Of a stretch of 64,000 nucleotides of DNA, positions 35,800 through 48,569 are shown one piece after another (the first letter of the stretch is position 1; each line of letters begins with the position of its first letter). Source of the stretch: Stromatinia cepivora. Lineage: Eukaryota > Ascomycota > Leotiomycetes > Helotiales > Sclerotiniaceae. The notes beneath the pieces were generated by a model. It did not search any database. It saw nothing but the letters and a program-made list of their open reading frames with translations, and was not told where the DNA came from. The stretch covers positions 159,284-223,283 of the forward strand of contig RCTD01000040.1 of assembly GCA_014898415.1 (NCBI GenBank), read 5' to 3'. A program made the position numbers and the translations under genes.

Positions 35800-36716
35800 A
35801 TCTATCAATTCATTATTATTGGTTATTAATTGAAGATAGGTATAATCCATTATTAGTAATTTCTTAATTTGATATTGTTTATATATAATATTATATTTGA
35901 TTAATATAATATCGAAATATTCTTTTTGATTTATAATTAATATATATATTTTTCTATTGCAAATGATTTTAATATTTAGAATCTTATTAATCTCTTCTAG
36001 ATTCTTGATATTAAAACGAATTAATAGCTTTTCATCGAACTAAATAATTTGTAATGATATATACAATGCAATAATAATATTATCGATATATATTAATAAT
36101 ATTATATTATAATCTTTGGATATATATAAATATAGATTTGTTAAATTTTATATAAAGTTTATATCTAAAAGCTTTTTTTTCAATAATAAACTCTAATCTT
36201 TTTTAGTTTGCTTCAAATTATATAAACTTTGTAGGATTTGTAGTATATATTCTTTTTCGATTTTGATATTTTGAGATAGTTCAAGATAGATTTTTTTCTT
36301 CAAATATAATTCAATAAAGGTGTTTTTGATATTGAAATATAAGTATTCCAAATTTTCCTTTGTAATAATAATTAGGAATAGTTTGAGTGTATTTAGTTTC
36401 ATTATTGATACAAATATTTCATTATAATCTTTTCTTAGTATTTGATTGAATTTTTGAATTATTAATTTTATTTTGAATCATTTTACTTTATTATCCTTTA
36501 TCTTAATTATAAATATCTATTTTATCGAAATCAGATTATTTTTTTTAGGGAATATATATTCTTTCCAAATATCATTTTGAATCAAAGATATGATTTCCTT
36601 TTGGATAACTTCCTTTTATTTTTCAAAATATTTTCGATCTGATATTATTTCCTTATAAATTCTTGGTATTTTGATTTCCAGAATTTCTTTGATTAGATAT
36701 ACTACATTTTCTATAT
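35800..36716 (-). pseudogene. Cop2b reverse transcriptase relic, downstream half
   Basis: Matches Cop2a 17640-18560. The piece at 36402 to 36193 reads FNIKNTFIELYLKKKIYLE and LQSLYNLKQTKK, the Copia F-D-V-K-A-F-L-N-G and L-Y-G-L-K-Q motifs. The Tc1-like element separates it from the upstream half (38099-38810). Confidence 0.75.
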
Positions 36717-36718
36717 TA

Positions 36719-38096
36719 CAGTACTAGTCAACTTATATTACCCCACAACCTAATTTCAGTTTTTTTATATATTCAACATCTACCTTTCAATTTAATTATA
36801 AAATCAACCATTAATTATTATAATCTAAAATTTGAATATATTGAAGTTCTATATCTATACTATTCTCCAAAAAAAATTCAAATCCTTATCGCCTTACAAT
36901 TAATCAATATTTTGTATGCCAGTTTTCTGCTGTAATATAGGCCTCAATTTTATTAGGTATATTCGCTTCTAATTTATTGAATAATTCTTGATTTAATGTA
37001 CTTCAAGTTGTTTGTAAACAATTCTCTAATTTTTGTTTAGTATATTCTGATTTGCTTTTGTTGGCTGTAATATTAGGAAACATTTTATATAATTTTATTT
37101 TTAAAGTTTACCAAATATATTCAATAGGATTGAGATCAGGAGAATAAAGAGGCCAATCCTTTAATATTGGGATCCCTTTTTTTAAAATTAATTCTGTATT
37201 TTGTGGGTATGATGAATAGAAATATTATTCTATATAAATTCATATCCTGGATTTAATCTTTTAAAAACAGAGTCTACTTTAGTATTGAGGATTTCGAGAT
37301 ATAAGTTGGCATTATATCTATATTTTTTATTCTCAAAATTTTTATTTATTATATATAGATTATTCCTTTCAAGATTTCAAAAACCCTTCCAGATTATAAC
37401 CTTCATATTTTTATTCGTATTATATGTTTGAATTATTCTAGGTTTCCATTTCTGAATAAGAATGCGGAAATACTATTCTCCTTTTTTACTCTGCCCCCGT
37501 TCTACAGAGTATTCGTTGCTTTATACAATTAATCCCTATTTCTTTATTATCAATTCCCTATATACTAAATACTATACAAGCCGTTTGAATGTATATGTTT
37601 GGGTAAATTCCGGTTGCTTTTTATACTTCTAATTGATAATTCTATAGGTCTTCAAAATCTTTTTAATAGTAAAGATACTATATTTAAGGCTTATAATTGT
37701 TTTTGTTTGTGTATAAATTTATTTTGGATATAATCGAATATATCGAATTAGTATACGTTTTTTTCTTTTTGTATAAGATCTAATTCGAGAAATACGAAGT
37801 AGATTTATTCCTTTATTGTATAATGCATTTTGTTGTAGAATATAATGAACAATTCGCATTTCAAAATTAAGGTCAATTGTGATACAATAAAGATTAGAGC
37901 TATTGGAAACTTTACTAATAATTTTGTTATATAAATATAGAGTAAGATACTTAAAAGCTAATTCTCTTTTAATATTCAAGGTTCTGGGAGTATGTTGTGG
38001 TATTATTAATGAATAAATAATAAAGAGAGTTGAAATTCAATTCGCGAAATTTATGTGTTTTTAAGGTTTTGGGGTAATATAAGTGTACGGTTACTG
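36719..38096 (-). mobile_element. Tc1-like DNA transposon (1,378 bp) nested in Cop2b
   Basis: Imperfect terminal inverted repeats (CAGTACTAGTCAACTTATAT at the left; the right end reads, reverse-complemented, CAGTAACCGTACACTTATAT, both followed by TACCCC). They are flanked by the dinucleotide TA on each side, the Tc1/mariner signature. The minus strand encodes a broken transposase. It is absent from the same site in Cop2a (around 18555), which gives the empty site. Confidence 0.9.
36910..37980 (-). pseudogene. Tc1-like transposase relic
   Basis: Near 37100-37170 on the minus strand the translation gives S-P-D-L-N-P-I-E-Y-I-W with one change. This is the conserved segment before the last catalytic acid of Tc1-family DD34E transposases. 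It is followed by a helical tail ending near 36910. The N-terminal piece (37979 to 37719, ending RIRSYTKRKKRILIRYIRLY) resembles the helix-turn-helix region. Several stops. Confidence 0.75.
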
Positions 38097-38098
38097 TA

Positions 38099-38810
38099 TC
38101 TATATTTATCAATGAAATTATGAAATCTGAAATAATTTTGTTTTTGATATAAAGATTTATTTTGTAAATAATTAGGATTGTAATCATAATATATTCTATA
38201 CTTTCTTGAGTTTTGACCTATATAGATATTGTAATCAATGTTTTTATAATCTTGCTTTTCTATTCTTTTTTAGAATTCTATTCTATATCTTTTTTTCGTT
38301 TTTATATTAAATATCTTGAAGGTTTGTCTTTAAGATCCATTATATCTTTTTATTTGGTTTTAAATAATTATAGATTTATTTTATTTTCTAATTTTATTGA
38401 AATAGATTTATTAACAAAATTTAAAATAATTTTAAATTTTGCTTTTAGTATAAATTCAAAATTTGTAAAAGTTAATTTTTAGATTGAAACCTTTAGAATG
38501 ATGAATTCGATATTTGAAATATCCTTGGAAAAAGATTCTTGATTTGTTTTTTGGATATTGTTATCTTCATTTTTATTATATATTGATATTAATATATTTA
38601 ATTTATTTGATTTCAATTTGACAATTGGGATGCTTAATATAATTATTGAATTCGATATAATATTTATTGAAAAGAATATTTGGAATAAAGATAATATAGA
38701 TATTGTATTTAATATTGAAAATAAAAAAGATGCTTTATTTATTGTTGATTTATTACAAGGTCTTCAATTTGGTTTTATATTTTTAATTCTTTGTAGATCT
38801 GATTTATAAT
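38099..38810 (-). pseudogene. Cop2b reverse transcriptase relic, upstream half
   Basis: Aligns with Cop2a 18565-19230. The open plus-strand stretches at 38213-38482 and 38558-38809 are antisense shadows, also seen in Cop2a at 18689-18958. Confidence 0.6.
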
Positions 38811-41690
38811 TTCTTAATTTAAAATCCAAATCTCTTTCTTGATAAAATTCATTTATAATTATTTTGTTTGATCGAAATATATAATTTAGTTTTGGAGAAT
38901 ATATTTTGATATATTTGTTTATAACTTTTGAGTATCTTAAAAATATATTGATTCTCGAAGTATTCTACAATTTATTATATTTTTGCTTTTTCGAAATAGT
39001 TTTAGGATTAATATAAATATAATATTTGTTTTTTCAGATTTTGTATATCTCTATATTTGATATTATATTTGTAAAAGTTTTTATAGAAAATTGATTTATT
39101 CCATTTATATTAGAATTAATATTAATACGATTCCTAATATAAATATTGTACTCTACAATTTCGTTCTAAAACTTTAATAATAATTCAGTTTCTTTTAACA
39201 TTATTTTCATATCTATTTTTGTAATTCTTATATTCTATTTTACAAATTTGTTTTGATATAAGGAAACAATTATTGTAACTTCGAATCGTATGTTTGATGA
39301 TTATTTACGAATAACTTGTAATAGTTCTGATGTATTATCAATTTTGGTTGTAATGATCTTTTCTTCAATAATCAATTCCATCTCCTTTTTCCAAGTTTTC
39401 AATATTTGAATTGTATCGTTTTTTTGTTTAAATGGTATAATTCAATTTATTTTTGTATAATTATTAATGATCAATATGAAATAACGATTCCCTCAAATCG
39501 ATTTTGGGAATGATTTTGTAATATCGAAATATATAAATTCGAGTTTTTTTGATTTATACAAATTCAATTACTTTGGAATATAATTGATCATTTTAATGAA
39601 TATATATATTTCGTAAATATTTAATTCAATTGAAATTTTTATTGGTTTGATTATATTAGATATCTTGTATAGATTCTTGATTTTATCTAGATTTAGATAA
39701 TTGAATCTTCGATATTATAATAGATATCTTTTTTTCTTTTTGAATATTAATTCGTTATCGATATTTTTGATACCATCGATTATCTTTGAAGAAAAACCTT
39801 TTTTCTGATCATTTTGATATATATTCCGTTTTGCATTTTAGTATAAATGATTTTCTTATTATCCTTTTTGAAATATATATAATAAAAATTGAATTCTCTT
39901 TATAATCCTATTTTGTAGATCCTTTTTTCTGATAATAAATTTATTTCTAGTTTTAGTATATATAATACATTTGAAAATAGCATTTTAGAATTATTTTTGT
40001 ATATTATATTCATTAAATTTTAATAATAATAATATATTATTTCCCCATCAATTTTTATTCTTTATTTGATAATAGGATTTATTGATTTGAATAATAAAGA
40101 TTAATCAAATATATATAAAGAAATATTTATATCGGTATATTATTTATTAAAGGAAGCTTTATTAATGATTTCTTTTATTAAATTATAATCTTTCTTTATT
40201 ATATCTTTAATATTGAAATCTAATTCAAAGATATTATTAACAAAGTATATTTGGTTTTTTTTGTTGAAATAAACCTTTTTCGGATTTAATAATCTTTTTC
40301 TTTTTTAATAATGAAAATAATTGTAAAGAAGTTTATTGGTTTGTATTAAATATAAGCAATCTTGTATATAATGATTTTTTTTTTTGATATAGATTACAGA
40401 TATTATTTAGAATCTTGAAATCTGATTTTTGATATCGAAAAGTATATCTAGATCCTTTTGCAATTTATATTCATTTTGATTTATCTTTAAAATGAAATTC
40501 TTTAGTTTACAAATACTTGATTTTATTATCAATATTAAAGCTGATTTGAATATCTAATATATCTATTACTCTTTAATAATCGATTGAAAGATTATATATT
40601 AAAACCAAAAACAAAATAATATTTTAATATATTAATCAATAGTTTTCGTTTATAACCCCTAACTTTCTTCTATACTTTTTCAATTTGTTCTAAACTTCGA
40701 TAATGATTATATCGGGATAAGTATCAAATTGAAATTTGAAGTTCTAGATCATTGTTATATATATATTAACTATAATTATATTGATTCTAGTATATTTTGA
40801 TTTAAGGTATCTCTAGAATATATATATTGTTGAATATTCATCAATAAGGGTTTTATTGTTATTATTAAGTATTGTACAAATATATGATAATATATTCGTT
40901 TTGTTCTTTAAATATTCCGATTTCAATTCGATATTGTAATATATATGATTATTGATTTTGTAGGCAAATATTATATTGGATTCTGTAATCTATATATATT
41001 CATTTAATATTTGATTAATTGTATAAAACCATTCTTTCTTTTTCAATTATATCTTTATTTGTTTGAATCATTATTTATAATTATTTTAATCGAATTTTGA
41101 AGAATTATTTGATTCCGATATTGTAAAGGTTTCTTATTGTTTGATGAATATCAAAGATAATCTTTAGGTTTTTAAGACGATCTTAAAAAATATATTATAA
41201 ATAAATTCAGGATAATAAAGAAATATAAAAATAAAACAATAAGAAAATTCGTAAAATCATATTGTAATATATTTTCTTGTAACTATACAAACTTGCTTTT
41301 CGTTTCTGCTATAATTCTATATCAGCATTATATAAACTGTTTTTTGTTCTAATCTATAATATTATAAATTATAAATTATATTATTGTATTTCAACTCTGT
41401 TTCGATAATATTATATAAAAACTCTGATTTTCATTTTGTTTTATCTTTATTAATTATACTAATCCTTTCTCGATTTGTTTTGTTTTCTAATCATTATTAT
41501 ACAATCGAATCTTATAATCTATTAACTTTTGATACAAGAAATAGTAGTATTATTGATTATATAAATTGAATTAAGGATCTATTATTCTAGTAAAAATAGA
41601 ATTGAGATTATTCCCAAATATAGTCTGTGCACTATTGTGATTACGTGACCTCAATTCTAATCCTATGATGGCCTCATTTCCAATATAATA

Positions 41691-44210
41691 TATATATTAA
41701 TGCTTTGTATTAATAATTTTAATAAAATCGAAATAATAGAAAAAGAAACAAAAGAATTCAAAGAATATTGGAATACTAAAGAGGATTTCAGTTCAAAAGT
41801 TATAATTGAAGTTATACAAGATATCTATTTAAAAAAAAGAAATATTTAAAATCAAATATTTAAATTCTATTTTCATTCTAAATGTTATATAGGATATAAG
41901 ATTTCTTGATTTGATAAAATTTATAAAAGAAGAAATATTCATTTTTTCTTATAACTTTTCGAAGAATAATTATATTTATCGATTGAAAGTATTTATTGAT
42001 TTTAAAATAAACAAATTCGTTTTTATTAATATTATACTTTTTATTTGTTTATTTCTTATATTTCAATCAAGAATTATATTATTTAAAATTTCGATTGAAA
42101 TTAAAGAATATAATAATATATAAGGCTATATTATTCTTTATTTTATATTCCTTAATTTAATGATCAATGATTATAAACAATCCTTTATTCTTCTTTTTAT
42201 TATTAAATTAAAGAGTTATAATATTATTTTACATAGACTTTAATTATCAAAGATTCGAACGAAGTTTGATTACTTCAATCGATATTTTGAATAATTTAAA
42301 AAAAGATCTTGTATTATCTTTTATTCGAATAATCTCTTTATCATTCAATTATCTTTTCGAAAACAGAAAATTGATTGATTAATTCAACAAAATACTGATC
42401 AACGAAATAATCAAGTCGAAGAATATTGGAATCGAAAAGATTTATAATTAAATAGATTAATCATAATTAATAATATATAATAAAAGTCTTTAAATATAAA
42501 TACAATATAGATTTTTATTGAAAAAGAAGAAACCCTGATTCTCTTCAAATTCAAACCAATTTCTTTTCGATTAATTATACTATTATTATAGATCTACAAA
42601 TGCCTTCTTTATATATTACTCGAAATTCTTAAGTTATATATATTCAAGTCCGATAAGTTCCAATTAGAATACAAAAAAGAAAAACGAATTAAACTCTTTA
42701 CTATTCCTTTAAAAAAATTAATAATATAATAAACTTTTAATAAAACAAATAATATATAAAAGAAAAAATATTAATTATTCTGATCGAATTCAAGAATACA
42801 AAAGTTCGAAAAAAATTCGATTAAGTATTAATCGAAATCGATTCAGAATCTGAAATACCATTTGAATATTGATAATATTAACAAACTTTTTTTTAAATAT
42901 AAATCAAATATCTTATCTTTTAATTATCTTTATAATTATAAAATCATATTAGAAAGCAAAATAGAAAAAGTTTTACAATATAGTTCATTTTATAAGATAT
43001 CTCTAAAACAATTGAAAATCGTTAAAGAATATATTATAAATAATTTTAACAAAGATTTTATTGAATTTAATTAAATCCTTTATATTATATTTATTTTATT
43101 TATTAAAAAACTTAATAATAATTTAAGATTTTGTATAAACTTTAAATTATTGAATTCCTTAATATATAAAAATCAGTATCCCTTCCCTTTAATTAATGAA
43201 ACACTTTCTCAGCTTCTCGATACCAAGATATTTATCAAATTCGATTTTCATTAAGTTTTTTATTATATAAAAATAAATCCTATTTCGAAAGAATATACTA
43301 TTTTTCGAATCTGATATAAATCATATAAATATAAGATCGTACTTTTCAAATTAACAAATAATACTACAATCTATCAATATTATATAAATAATATTTTATT
43401 CAATTATCTAGATATCTTTTATATAATATATCTCAATAATATTCTAATCTATTCTGAAAACGAAAAAGAGTATTAAATTTATATCAAATTAATTCTCAAA
43501 TGATTAGAAATCATTAATTTATAAATAAATTTTAAGAAATATAAATTCAATATTATATATACCAAATATTTAGATTTTATTATTTCTATTAAAGGAATAA
43601 AGATAAATACTGAAAAAATTGAAATAATTAAGAATTGGACTTTTCCAACAATAATGAAAGGGATCCAATTATTCTTCAGTTTTTATAATTCTTATTGATG
43701 ATTTATTAAAGATTATAATATAATAACAAAACCTTTCAACAAATTCATCAAAACAAATATTAAATTTGTATTCGATAAAATATATCAAGATATATTCAAT
43801 ATCTTGAAGAAAAAGCTCATCTTCGCTTTATTTCTATAATATTATAATCATTAACTTCCCTATATATTTGAAACAAATACTTTCGATAAAATAACTATTA
43901 ATATATTATTATCACAATATAATAAAGATTAATTACCTATAATTTATTTCTTCAAAACTATAATTACCATTAAACTAAACTACAAAATTCACAACAAAGA
44001 AATACTATCAATTATTCGATTTCTTAATCATTAAAAAATAAAACTCATCGATTCATTATATAAAATCAAGATTTATATCAATCACAAAACCCTCGAATAT
44101 TTCATAACTATCAAGATCTTCAATATTCAACAAACTCGCTAAATAAAAATACTAATCGATTACAACTTCATTATTATATATTATCTTAAAAAGAATAATC
44201 CTCTCGCCGA
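41691..44210 (+). pseudogene. Gyp2: Gypsy protease, reverse transcriptase and RNase H relic
   Basis: The piece at 41911-42123 reads KVFIDFKINKFVFINIILF, like the fungal Gypsy retropepsin (A.IDSGA.G.VFIN). From 42862 the frame gives the RT entry (YNYKIILESKIEKVLQYS, then SLKQLKIVKEYI). Then KNQYPFPLINETLSQL, KIFIKFDFH and YLNNILIYSENE follow (YLDDIL with two Asn). RNase H continues (LNYKIHNKEILLII) to NNPLADI at about 44210. There the sequence stops at a B LTR, so integrase is missing. It is a different family from Gyp1 by sequence. Confidence 0.75.
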
Positions 44211-44222
44211 TATAACGTACAA

Positions 44223-46030
44223 TGTTACGTATACATACAATATGATCGATTCGAGCCTTAATCGGAATACAGTATTCTCTGAATAGGCTAAATGAGCTTT
44301 CGGTTTGTATATATAATTATATAGTTTTATCTTCGATTTGTAGCTTTTAATTCTAAAAAATACTTAAATTATTCGGTTATTATATTATATTATTAAAAAC
44401 TCTTCGAGATAAGAAATCGAGTAATATATATATATATTCAAATATATATACATTCTGTAAGTTCTAAATATACATTTATACTTTTATCTATATATATATA
44501 TATTTATAATATAATTTATAAAGTTGTTTTTTCTTTATTAAAACTCTTTTTGAAAGAATTCTTTATAGCTTTTTGAAGATATTCATATTTAGACGATATT
44601 CCTTTTGATTTTATTTCATTTCTCAATAATGGAATCAATCAATTCTATTATCGGCGAATTATAAATCGAAATGATACAACAAGATGAAAAGATTGGTTTT
44701 TTATATTCCCTATTTCTAATTCAATCAAACCCTATTTCAAAACCTTGTTTTCCTGATCCAGAAAAGTTCAATAGAAATATATAAAAGTTCGATATTTAAT
44801 TTCTTTCAATCAAAGTTAAGTTTCAAATAAATGATATTGTAATCAGTAATTTTATTATTCAATTTTATTATATTTATTTTAACCTTGAATTTCAAATTCA
44901 AATTATAATATTACTATAATTTTCGTTCGTCGATGAAACTACTTTTTTTGATTATAATACAATCCTTGATCAATTCTTTAGAATTTATAATAACCTTAAT
45001 AAAATTCAAGAAACTGAAGATTGTTTTTATACTTTGAAGCAAAGTACTGATTCATTATATACCTATATTACAAAATTCAAAAGAATCTTATATAAAGTTC
45101 ATAATCAAAATTGATCCGATTCGAATAAGATATTGATTTTCTATAATAAGCTTAATTCAATTTTATATAATCGGTTTATTCAGTAATTCAGTTTACTCTA
45201 TTCCTATTCTGAATTCATATAAATTATATAACAATTAATTATTTGTTCGATTAATGGTTTTATTTTTAAGAAAGTTACCAGCTTTATTTTCTATATATTG
45301 TAATACTTTAGTTTTTATTTTTAGAATCATTTTGATTCAATGGATATATTTGGTATTAATTATATTTTAGGTATATTCGATTCCGATTTCACTTTAGTAT
45401 TATTATCAAAGGTATCCTTTTGGCTTCGATGATTGAAAGTTCCCGAATTCATTTAATAAAAGTGAGTTCGTTTTTGTAAAAAGAATAAATATATATAATA
45501 TAGATCCCTATATCATTAAATTTATATTTGCTATTTGTATCTATATAATAATATATATGATTTATTTGATTTAATTAATCGTTCTATATTAATTACTTTG
45601 AATAATAACGATAATAATATAGATTCAGAATGGAATAAAGAAAAGATAGAAAAGGAATTGAAGGTTTTAATGTATTTGGAAAATGTAATTAATGGATATA
45701 CTTTTTCTGATCGAATAAAGGAAACAATAGATGTTATTGAATTTATATATTTGGTTGAATTGATAAATAAAATTAATGATTTATAATTGTGATTGTTTTC
45801 GAGTTCTTTTATATTATTTGTTTAAAGTATTCAGGATAAGCTTTTATATAAAGGAAGGTAGTGTTATGTATATATATAATATAATCGATTCGAGTTTTAA
45901 TCGGAATACAGTATTCCTTGAATAGGCTAAGTAAGCTCTCGATCTGTATATATATAGTCATATAGTTCTATTTTCGATCTGTAGCTTTTAATTCTAAGAG
46001 ATGCTCAAGTTATTCGGCCGTTGTGTCACA
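44223..46030 (+). mobile_element. TRG2: gag-only LTR element (1,808 bp)
   Basis: Direct LTRs 44223-44389 and 45862-46030 (167 and 169 bp; TGTTACGTATACA to GGCCGTTGTGTCACA), flanked by TACAA (44218-44222, 46031-46035). The interior has a gag relic and no recognisable protease, polymerase or integrase. It is a separate family from TRG1: the LTRs do not align, but the gag relics do. A solo LTR of this family lies at 16559-16728. Confidence 0.9.
44629..45190 (+). pseudogene. TRG2 gag relic
   Basis: The ATG at 44629 opens a frame containing CFPDPEKFNRN, QFYYIYFNLE, FFRIYNNLNKIQETEDCFY and then TLKQSTDSLYTYITKFKRIL. These match the TRG1 gag motifs and the retrotransposon gag domain. Only a few stops interrupt it, so it is less decayed than most of the block. 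A further open stretch at 45535-45786 (contains EKELKVLMYLENVINGYTF) may be the C-terminal part. Confidence 0.75.
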
Positions 46031-46164
46031 TACAAGAGCCGTAATAGAGCTGAATAAACAGGGTTAATTATATTTCTTAAAATCTATAATTGAAGAATTA
46101 TAGTTTGTAAGGAGTGATTAGATATATATATATAAATATTTATTTATAAATTGTAAAATTATAT

Positions 46165-46200
46165 TGTGAAAGAGGTAGGTCGAGATACGTGCATCCCGAT
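46165..46200 (+). repeat. A-family LTR fragment (first 36 bp)
   Basis: TGTGAAAGAGGTAGGTCGAG to CATCCCGAT, identical in register to the other two A LTRs, then cut off by a B LTR start at 46201. The remaining 260 bp of the A LTR are not found nearby. Confidence 0.75.
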
Positions 46201-46482
46201 TGTGACGCACAAGAGCCGTAGTAGAGCTGAATAAACAGGGTCAATTATGTTCCTTAGAATCTACAACTGAAGAACTATGGTTCGTAAGGAGCGACTAGAT
46301 ATATATACACAAATACCCATTTGTGGGCTGCAGGGTTGTGCGTATGCGTTATTAGGGTTACCATTTTACCATATTAAATCGTATGATTCGTAACGCATGC
46401 GCACGGATGATCAGCTCATAAATTGATATGGGAGATAAGAGGTATCACGTGGTTAGCCTCCTGTGGTTCACGATTCGTGACA
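46201..46482 (+). repeat. Complete B-family LTR (282 bp)
   Basis: TGTGACGCACAAGAGCC to CGATTCGTGACA. It is the least mutated B copy, with many CpA/TpG left (gggctgcagggttgtgcg, acgcatgcgcacgg). It therefore probably arrived late. It abuts a reverse B copy on its right and has no matching duplication at its ends. Confidence 0.85.
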
Positions 46483-48566
46483 TATATAACCCTGCAATTT
46501 ACAAATAAGTATTTATATATATATATCTAATTATTCTTTACAAATTATAATTCTTCAATTGTAGATTCTAAGGAATATAATTGTGTGAGAATTACAGTAA
46601 AGAATCGGTTAATATTCGAATAACTATAGGTTCGGGTTTAGAATCAAAACTTTTCATTACTTTTTCTAATTGTATTCAAGAATTCCCCCTCTATATAAAT
46701 GAAAACTCTTCAAATTAATATACAATTCGATCCGTTTTCGGCTAACCTTCATTTTGTAATTGAGATTTATAACAGAGCTCTTCTTTTCGAGGCTTTCATC
46801 TTCGAAAGCTTTTGAAATACAATTATTTAAATTGAAATATCCAATCAAAATCAATATCATTCGATATTATATTGTATATCTTTTCGTGAAATCATCGATA
46901 TTGTATTGTATGCCTTTTCGTAAAACCATCGATACTGTATTGTATGCCTTTTCGTAGAATCATTGTAGATCCATTGAAACTTTTTCAATTCTTTTAATTC
47001 CTTTATTTATAATCTTACAATAGTCGATCGAGCTGAAACTCTAATGGAGAACTTTATATAACAACTAAAAGCTATAATAATTCCTTTAATTATAATGCCT
47101 AATCTTTATTTTATGAAGTTCAGCATTTTCATTTCTTTGAAAACTATTCAATATCATTCAAAAAACCTTTGTATATATATTCATTTTCGATCCACTTTCA
47201 TTTCGATTTCGGTATGATTTCGATACGCATACTTTCGATTCGGTAGGTATACTTTCGATTCGGATTCGATATGCTTTCGATTCGGATTTGGTAGATATGC
47301 TTTCGATACAATGAATAGGGGATATTGATGCCTCCCTTTTTGGATCGATGTCCTTGTCGATTTCAATGATCTTATAGGTTCGATAAATAATAAAGGGGGG
47401 GGGGGGGTTTTCAATTTGCTTTTTCTTTTGAAATTTGAAATATAATATATATTATATTCATCAATATATCGATTCAAATTTGTATCAAATAATATCTTCA
47501 GTATAAATACTGTTTCGTCTTTAGTTAATATACTAACTTTCTGATATAGATTCGATTATTTGTAATCAATTTTTATCATGATTTTTTAGAATTATATAAA
47601 GGTTAGTTTTATCTCTCCTTTTGAAAAAGGCCTAGCATTTTGTTAAAGGGAAGAGGCTTTAAGTATTCCGTTAGGGTTCTATTTGAAACAGAAATGCAGT
47701 TATTATTGTATATGAATTCGTTCATTATATTTCTTAAGGGTAGTATCAAAGGCTTCATTATCATAATCTCAATTTCAATATCTTCAACTTCAATATCTTC
47801 AACTTCAATATCTTCAACTTCAATATCTTCAACTTCATCAACAACTTTTATATTCAAAATTCTTTGGTCTTCTGATAAAATCCCGAAGGTTCTTTATATG
47901 CTTTTCGTTTTTTCGTCCTTTTGTTTGAATGATTTGTATGATTTAAGGATTCGCTTTCGAATTTCGTAAAATAGGGTAGGGTTCGGTTCGTATATTATAT
48001 TTATATCTTTCGAATAAATCTTTTCAATTCCTTTTCTTGATTTTCTTGATTCGAAGGTTTTTCGTAGTAATTTTGGTAGGTTTTCGAAGGCTCATTTCGA
48101 GGTCAAATTCGTATGTGTTTTGAAGGTAAATTTCGAAGGTTTCCGATAATATTCCGAAGGGTTTTCGAAGCCTTATTTCTAGGTCCAATTCGTATATATT
48201 TTGGAGGTAAATTTCGAAAATGAATTTCGAAAGTTTTTCGATAAGGTTCGAAGGCTCTTATAAATCAAAAAAATAAGGTTATTCCGAAAATTAACCGATA
48301 AATTGCTCTTAAAGATGAATAAAAAGAATTATAAGAATCACAACAAAGAATCAATTAATATTCGAATAACTATAGATTCGGATTTAGAATCAAAACTTTT
48401 CATTACTTTTTCTAATTGTATTGAAGAATTCCCCCTTTATATAAATGAAAACTCTTCAAACTAATATACAATTCGGCCCGCTTTCGGCTAACCCTCATTT
48501 CGTAGTTGAGGTTCGTAACAAATTGACCCTGTTTATTCAGCTCTACTACGGCTCTTGTGCGTCACA
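46483..48566 (-). repeat. Reverse B-family LTR fragment split by element C
   Basis: 46483-46583 and 48526-48566 together give the reverse complement of the first half of a B LTR, ending in GTGCGTCACA. Element C lies between them with an AATTG duplication. The other half of this B copy is missing at the junction with the forward copy. Confidence 0.8.
46584..48520. mobile_element. Element C: small LTR element (1,937 bp) without recognisable retroelement genes
   Basis: Direct LTRs of exactly 191 bp (46584-46774 and 48330-48520; TGTGAGAAT to TAACA) with AATTG on both sides (46579-46583, 48521-48525). The 1,555-bp interior has no gag, protease or polymerase motif on either strand. It is rich in TTCGA/TCGAT words and internal repeats: three 34-bp units near 46860-46961, four 15-bp units at 47778-47836 (Glu-Asp-Ile-Glu-Val on the minus strand), an approximately 80-bp pair at 48060-48250, and a run of 13 G near 47395-47407. 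Only modest ORFs exist (47640-47969 plus, 47857 to 47609 minus). It is a non-autonomous element, TRIM/LARD-like in layout. Confidence 0.85.
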
Positions 48567-48569
48567 ATA

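Larger units (their letters stand above)
34882..41685 (-). mobile_element. Cop2b: second Copia copy (6,804 bp including a Tc1-like insertion)
   Basis: Direct 166-bp LTRs (34882-35047, 41520-41685) with TAATA duplications (34877-34881, 41686-41690). It is colinear with Cop2a on the minus strand. It lacks the 72-bp insertion and has a deletion of about 80 bp near 39823, relative to Cop2a 20370-20450. It is more A/T-shifted than Cop2a: the same codons are hit by further transitions. RNase H, reverse transcriptase, integrase and gag relics are in the same order. Confidence 0.9.
44211..46164 (+). repeat. B-family LTR fragment split by TRG2
   Basis: 44211-44222 (tataacgtacaa) joined to 46036-46164 (gagccgtaatagagctgaa onward) equals the first half of a B LTR in forward orientation. 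TRG2 inserted 12 bp inside it with a TACAA duplication. The fragment ends where an A LTR starts at 46165. Confidence 0.8.
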
